A stretch of 17,313 nt of DNA from JAXFQS01 sp034178815 (GTDB lineage: Bacteria; Verrucomicrobiota; Kiritimatiellia; RFP12; DVOR01), in NCBI GenBank assembly GCA_034178815.1, contig JAXFQS010000087.1:1-17313 (forward strand). Reading direction: 5' to 3'. Below are positions 14,222 through 17,313 of the stretch, one piece after another. Position 1 is the first letter of the stretch. Every line of letters begins with the position of its first letter. A model generated the notes under the pieces. That model was given only the letters and a program-made list of their open reading frames with translations, was not told the origin of the DNA and did no database searches. Position numbers and translations under genes: made by a program.

Positions 14222-15377
14222 AGCAGTCTTCATCCTCGCGCGGTGGCTTGAGAGCGGTGACTTCCCCGACCGGATGCTGACGGCAGGCCCTTCGCGGGCT
14301 TTCGTTCAGAACGCGGTTTATACCGCCATCCGCAATCGAACCGCCCTACTGTGGATTCTCGGCCAACACCTGAGGCGTTTGCCGTCGGGAGAACTGCTGG
14401 CGGTTTTGCTCCTCGGGGCGACGGAACTGCTTTTCCTTGAGTGCCGTGCTCCCTACGCGGCGGTCAACGAGGCGGTTGGCGTGGCAAAGATTGCTTCCCG
14501 CCGAACGGCGGGGGTTGTGAACGCCGTGTTGCGCCGTATAGCGGAAGGTCGAGAGGAGTTGCTCGCCAACCTTGCCAAGCAGCGCCCGTCTATCCGCTTT
14601 TCCCACCCGTCCGTATTGATTCGCCGCTGGAGTGAGCAGTTTGGAGAGTCCGCGGCGCTTGAAATCTGCCGCCTTGACAACCTTCCGGCGGAGACCTGGT
14701 TGGCTTCCCTCGACCCGAATGCTCCCCGGCGTTTTGAGCGGCTCGAACGAGGAATCGATCCGGCAGGAGTACCGGAACTGGTCTCGGGAAAGGCCATCGT
14801 TCAGGATCCCGCCACGGCAGCGGCAATCGACCTTCTCAATATACAAGATGGGCAGCGCATTCTCGATTCCTGCGCCGCTCCAGGGGGCAAAACGCTTCAA
14901 ATCGCCGTGCGCAATCCGCATGGACAGACTGTCGCCGCCGACCTCCACGAAGACCGGCTTTCAGCCCTGCGGCAAAACTTGGAACGCACCCGGCTGCAGA
15001 CCGTCGAAGTGCTTCGGTTGTCCGCAGATGTTGAACGACCAGATGGTATTTTCGACCGTATCCTGCTGGATGTGCCTTGCTCCAACACTGGGGTTCTGAG
15101 GCGTCGCCCAGATGCCCGTTGGCGGTGGAGCCCGGCGCGCTTGTCCAAACTGCTTGAGCGGCAAGCCGCCATACTTGAAAATACAGCCCAAGCGCTTGCT
15201 CCCCAAGGTCGATTAGTCTATTCAACCTGTAGCCTTGAGCCAGAGGAAAATCAGTTGCAGGTGCGGCGATTCGTGGACACCCATCCAGGCTGGCGGCTCG
15301 TCGAAGAGCGGCAGTTCCTTCCCCATCTTCAGGGGCACGACGGAGCCTACGCCGCCGCTCTGATGCGGGCAGATTAG
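14205..15377 (+). CDS. rsmB: 16S rRNA m5C967 methyltransferase RsmB
   Basis: A cytoplasmic SAM-dependent enzyme that methylates a cytosine of 16S rRNA. ATG 14205 lies inside the end of the mutase gene, with GGAG four bases upstream; a further-upstream GTG would overlap that gene more. Residues about 1-130 are the NusB-like RNA-binding domain (RAFVQNAVYTAIRNR, APYAAVNEAVGVAK, VVNAVLRRI). The Rossmann methyltransferase part has DSCAAPGGKT (about 221-230), LLDVPCSNTGVLRRRPD with Cys292, and VYSTCSLEPEEN with Cys342. Both cysteines of the m5C mechanism are therefore present, the second being the nucleophile by family rule. At 390 residues it is slightly shorter than E. coli RsmB (429). A housekeeping gene translationally coupled to the end of an exopolysaccharide operon is unusual. 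Confidence 0.95.
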   Translation: MNPRREAVFILARWLESGDFPDRMLTAGPSRAFVQNAVYTAIRNRTALLWILGQHLRRLPSGELLAVLLLGATELLFLECRAPYAAVNEAVGVAKIASRRTAGVVNAVLRRIAEGREELLANLAKQRPSIRFSHPSVLIRRWSEQFGESAALEICRLDNLPAETWLASLDPNAPRRFERLERGIDPAGVPELVSGKAIVQDPATAAAIDLLNIQDGQRILDSCAAPGGKTLQIAVRNPHGQTVAADLHEDRLSALRQNLERTRLQTVEVLRLSADVERPDGIFDRILLDVPCSNTGVLRRRPDARWRWSPARLSKLLERQAAILENTAQALAPQGRLVYSTCSLEPEENQLQVRRFVDTHPGWRLVEERQFLPHLQGHDGAYAAALMRAD

Positions 15378-15419
15378 GAATCGAACGCGCCTAACTTGTT
15401 GAGACAAAATCTGCCTTTT
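15368..15419 (+). terminator. Possible terminator of the exopolysaccharide operon
   Basis: GGCAGATT (15368-15375) and AATCTGCC (15408-15415) are exact reverse complements followed by TTTT. Between them TTAGG/CCTAA (15374-15378 with 15390-15394) and TTGT/ACAA (15396-15399 with 15404-15407) could pair, giving a three-way junction. The first arm includes the rsmB stop region. The T-run is short, so efficiency is uncertain. Confidence 0.4.
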
Positions 15420-15667
15420 GACTCTGCAGCATCCTGCGCACAAATGCTGGGATAGTCGACTTGCTAGAGGTTCCTATCGGTGCTCATGACCGTGCAACTT
15501 CCAGCGCACGAGCGCAGGCGAAAACCTTCTTGCTCCGCCAGGTGAATCTGCCTATTAACCGCGCAGTTTCCTACCCATCCCGTGAAATACATCTCGCCCG
15601 CCAATCCATATGGAGGCTACCTTCCGGCGGGGATACGAGGAGGGCAGATGTGTGCTGTTTGGATGGA
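15420..15667. other. Gap without a supported gene
   Basis: About 250 bases between the end of rsmB and the terminator of the next minus-strand gene. One plus-strand frame (15461-15718) lacks a ribosome site and runs into that terminator. A six-base inverted repeat (CAGCAT 15427-15432 with ATGCTG 15444-15449) is visible but has no T-run. I see no tRNA-like fold on either strand. Confidence 0.4.
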
Positions 15668-15668
15668 C

Positions 15669-15698
15669 AAAAAAGAGGTAGCCAAATTGGCCACCTCT
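15669..15698 (-). terminator. Intrinsic terminator of the 66-residue basic protein gene
   Basis: Read on the minus strand, GAGGTGGCC, the five-base loop AATTT and GGCTACCTC form a nine-pair stem (one G-U pair), followed at once by TTTTTT (15674-15669). It starts 34 bases after the stop codon at 15732. On the plus strand the same position would be an A-C mismatch and no T-run follows, so it works in the minus direction only. Confidence 0.85.
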
Positions 15699-15731
15699 CC
15701 TGTTTGAGCAAGCAATAAGTCTGCCGCAATT

Positions 15732-15932
15732 CTACTTGGCAGCAGCAGGAGCTTTCTTGGGCGCACGGAGGAGGGCGCGTACTTCGGGGGGATTGAGTTT
15801 CTTGACAGCCGCTTCGTCATATCCAAGCTTGACGAGGCGGGCGCGCTGGGTGCGTTCGCGGCGACGACGTTCACCGGCTTTCTTGACCGGGCGCGTAGCG
15901 GAGGTCTTGTTGAGTGTTCTTCCTGTACCCAT
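15732..15932 (-). CDS. Small basic protein of unknown function
   Basis: A 66-residue, strongly basic protein beginning MGTGRTLNKTSATRPVKK, then a run of arginines (GERRRRERTQRARLV), and an acidic-to-helical part (KLGYDEAAVKKLNPPEVRALL) with a Lys/Ala-rich tail. ATG 15932 has GGAG about ten bases upstream; an earlier frame opening at 15968 adds residues with no ribosome site. I recall similar short proteins as conserved hypothetical genes in Verrucomicrobiota relatives, but cannot confirm that here. The first half looks able to bind nucleic acid, as small ribosome-associated proteins do; the second half resembles a short helical motif (LNPPEVRALL). A strong terminator of its own and a possible promoter upstream suggest an independently transcribed, real gene. 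Confidence 0.72.
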   Translation of the reverse strand: MGTGRTLNKTSATRPVKKAGERRRRERTQRARLVKLGYDEAAVKKLNPPEVRALLRAPKKAPAAAK

Positions 15933-15973
15933 GACTGGTAGTCTCCAAAATCCGTTGTGAAAAGGCAAACAAT

Positions 15974-15979
15974 ATCATA
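15974..15979 (-). promoter_or_regulatory. Candidate -10 box for the small basic protein gene
   Basis: TATGAT on the minus strand (15979-15974) lies 41 bases before the ATG at 15932. No good -35 box stands 16-18 bases upstream; TTGCAC is only 12 bases away. Weak, found by eye. Confidence 0.25.
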
Positions 15980-16032
15980 TTTGGGATGACGGTGCAAGCC
16001 TTATCGTTTCGTTGGGTGAGACTTTTGGATTT

Positions 16033-17313
16033 CTAGGGGTTGGTGGGCGGGATTTGTTCGGCGGGGTGGTCGAAGCGGGCAACTTCGCAAGGCATTCGTG
16101 TGGCGAGCAAACCGGCGAGGAAGCGCAATCCGTACCAGATATGTGTGGCGATGATGCCCAGCCAGGTGAGTAGCCAGGTCAACGGGTGTCGGCAATCGGC
16201 GGCGGCGATGAAGGTCAAGGCGGCGTAGAGGGCGACGGCAATCGCGTAGGGCGGCAGAAGCGGGCGAATCAGCAGGGCGAGGGGGAATCCGGCGAGAAGG
16301 CCGATGGCCAGCAGGCTGGGCATGAAGTAGGCGATCCGGAGGGATGTGGCGGGGAAGCGTTTGGCGAAGTAGCCGCGATGGAGGGCGTAGCGTCCAATCT
16401 GGCGAAGGTGGGGGAGAAATAGGGCTCTGCGGTGGTGGTGGACGATGCTCCAGGGGTCGTAGACGATGCGCTTTCCGCGGGTGACGAGGTCGTTGCAGAG
16501 GATGGTGTCCTCGCCTGGCCAGTAGCGGATGCTGAAGCCTCCTATGGCGCGGAAGTCTGCGGCGCGGACGAGGAGGTTGCAACTGGGATAGTCATCGATT
16601 GAGCGTCGCGGTTTGCCCGGAATGTAGCGGTAGCGGCAGGTGCCGGAAACGAGGGGGTTCTGGTAGACGCGGCCTCCAACTTGCGCCCAATAGGGGTCGT
16701 TTGGCGGGGTGATGGCGGGGCCTCCGACGCCGGTGACAGTGGGGGCCCCGAAGTGTGGAACGGCTTTTTCGAGCCAGTCGGGAAGCGGGGCGGCATCGTC
16801 GTCGAGTAGGGCGATGATGGAGCCTTTGGCGAGGGCGGCGCCGCGGTTGCGTTTTTCGGCTGGACGGACTTTTCCGGTGGGTATGATGCGCAGGTTGAGT
16901 CCGTCGGCTTCGGGGCCGGGGATGTACCCGGCGTCGGGTAGGACGAGGACTTCGAAGGTGGTGTAGGTCTGTTTCTGGAGGGCGCTGAGGGCTTCGGCGA
17001 GGTAGGGGCTGGGGGCGGGGCAGGCGATGATGACGCTGACTAGGGGCGGCGGATTGGGGTAGTCGACGGGCTCGACGGCTTGGTAGTAGCGGAGGATGCG
17101 CAGGCGGTAGAAGATGCCGAGGGTGTCTGTCAGGACTTGGCGGACGGTGGTTGGGCTCAGGCATCCGAGTTTCCGCCCGAAGTGGAGTTCAATTGGGGCT
17201 TCGGCGATGGTGTGGCCGCTGTTGACGGCGAGGGTGAGGAGTTCGACATCGAAGGCGAAGGATTTGATGACCATTCGGTCGAGGGCGGTCTTGAGGGCGG
17301 GGCGGGTGAAGAG
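16033..17313 (-). CDS. Two-unit GT2 glycosyltransferase with C-terminal membrane helices, 5' end cut by window
   Basis: The frame is open through the right edge; residue numbers are from the Met at 17274. The first 65 residues (RMVIKSFAFDVELLTLAVNS, AEAPIELHFG) match the C-terminal end of dolichyl-phosphate-mannose-synthase-like GT2 enzymes, whose catalytic part would lie beyond the window. A second full GT2 domain follows at about 78-285: PLVSVIIACPAP, AEKRNRGAALAKGSIIALLDDDAAP (nucleotide/metal-binding DDD at 158-160), WPGEDTILCNDL (acidic GED at 254-256) and HHHRR at 279-283. Three hydrophobic segments close the protein (AYFMPSLLAIGLLAGFPLALL, PPYAIAVALYAALTF, LTWLLTWLGIIATHIWYGLRFL quoted in part). 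It should transfer sugars at the inner membrane, possibly for the same polymer, though it is divergent from the operon. Confidence 0.86.
   Translation of the reverse strand, partial: LFTRPALKTALDRMVIKSFAFDVELLTLAVNSGHTIAEAPIELHFGRKLGCLSPTTVRQVLTDTLGIFYRLRILRYYQAVEPVDYPNPPPLVSVIIACPAPSPYLAEALSALQKQTYTTFEVLVLPDAGYIPGPEADGLNLRIIPTGKVRPAEKRNRGAALAKGSIIALLDDDAAPLPDWLEKAVPHFGAPTVTGVGGPAITPPNDPYWAQVGGRVYQNPLVSGTCRYRYIPGKPRRSIDDYPSCNLLVRAADFRAIGGFSIRYWPGEDTILCNDLVTRGKRIVYDPWSIVHHHRRALFLPHLRQIGRYALHRGYFAKRFPATSLRIAYFMPSLLAIGLLAGFPLALLIRPLLPPYAIAVALYAALTFIAAADCRHPLTWLLTWLGIIATHIWYGLRFLAGLLATRMPCEVARFDHPAEQIPPTNP

Noticed and set aside
15378..15440. tRNA-like stretch on the minus strand (GCGTTCGATTCCTAATC)
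   Set aside because: It looks like a T-loop at first, but the flanking bases do not form a five-pair T-stem, and no acceptor, D or anticodon arm can be built around it.
15461..15718. Plus-strand frame of 85 codons after rsmB
   Set aside because: No ribosome site, no known motif, and it runs through the minus-strand terminator at 15669-15698.

Overview
The window is a high-GC bacterial segment, by eye about 60% GC. I infer a member of the PVC group (Verrucomicrobiota, Lentisphaerota or Kiritimatiellota). The basis is the fused tetrapyrrole gene, the mix of exopolysaccharide genes and a 66-residue basic protein of a type I associate with that group. This is a judgement from memory, not a search result. 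No tRNA, rRNA, CRISPR array, transposase or integrase was seen.

Layout. (1) Bases 2-1822, plus strand: the 3' part of a fused HemC-like/CobA/HemD gene of siroheme, cobalamin and heme precursor synthesis, cut by the window edge. (2) Bases 1835-2917, minus strand: a HARE-HTH plus Mrr-type restriction endonuclease gene broken by one in-frame TAG. (3) Bases 2918-3451: a 534-base gap with a candidate operator and a good sigma70-like promoter. (4) Bases 3452-15377, plus strand: ten tightly packed co-directional genes, with gaps from -17 to 50 bases, read as one operon. They encode a short OPX polysaccharide-export lipoprotein, an unknown exported Ala-rich protein, an outer-membrane beta-barrel, a Wzy/O-antigen-ligase-like polymerase, a Wzc-type tyrosine autokinase, RmlB, a TIM-barrel sugar isomerase/epimerase, a small coiled-coil membrane protein, a phosphomannomutase/phosphoglucomutase and RsmB. 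A candidate terminator follows rsmB. (5) Bases 15732-17313, minus strand: a 66-residue basic protein with a clear intrinsic terminator, and a membrane glycosyltransferase with two GT2 units, cut by the right edge.

How the genes fit together. The phosphohexomutase and RmlB supply precursors (hexose-1-phosphate and dTDP-4-keto-6-deoxyglucose). The polymerase builds the polymer at the inner membrane, and the Wzz/BY-kinase controls chain length and export. The OPX lipoprotein plus beta-barrel would form the exit. This resembles Wzx/Wzy-type secretion, but no flippase, initiating transferase or dedicated glycosyltransferase lies in the operon, so those must be elsewhere. The OPX protein is too short to carry the outer-membrane helix of E. 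coli Wza. It therefore probably depends on the beta-barrel encoded two genes downstream, with the unknown Ala-rich protein between them as a candidate third component. That three-gene export module is the best candidate here for something under-described. The other notable points are the HemC part lacking its cofactor domain, the Tyr-rich N-terminal tail of the kinase, and G/C strand skew that switches inside genes.
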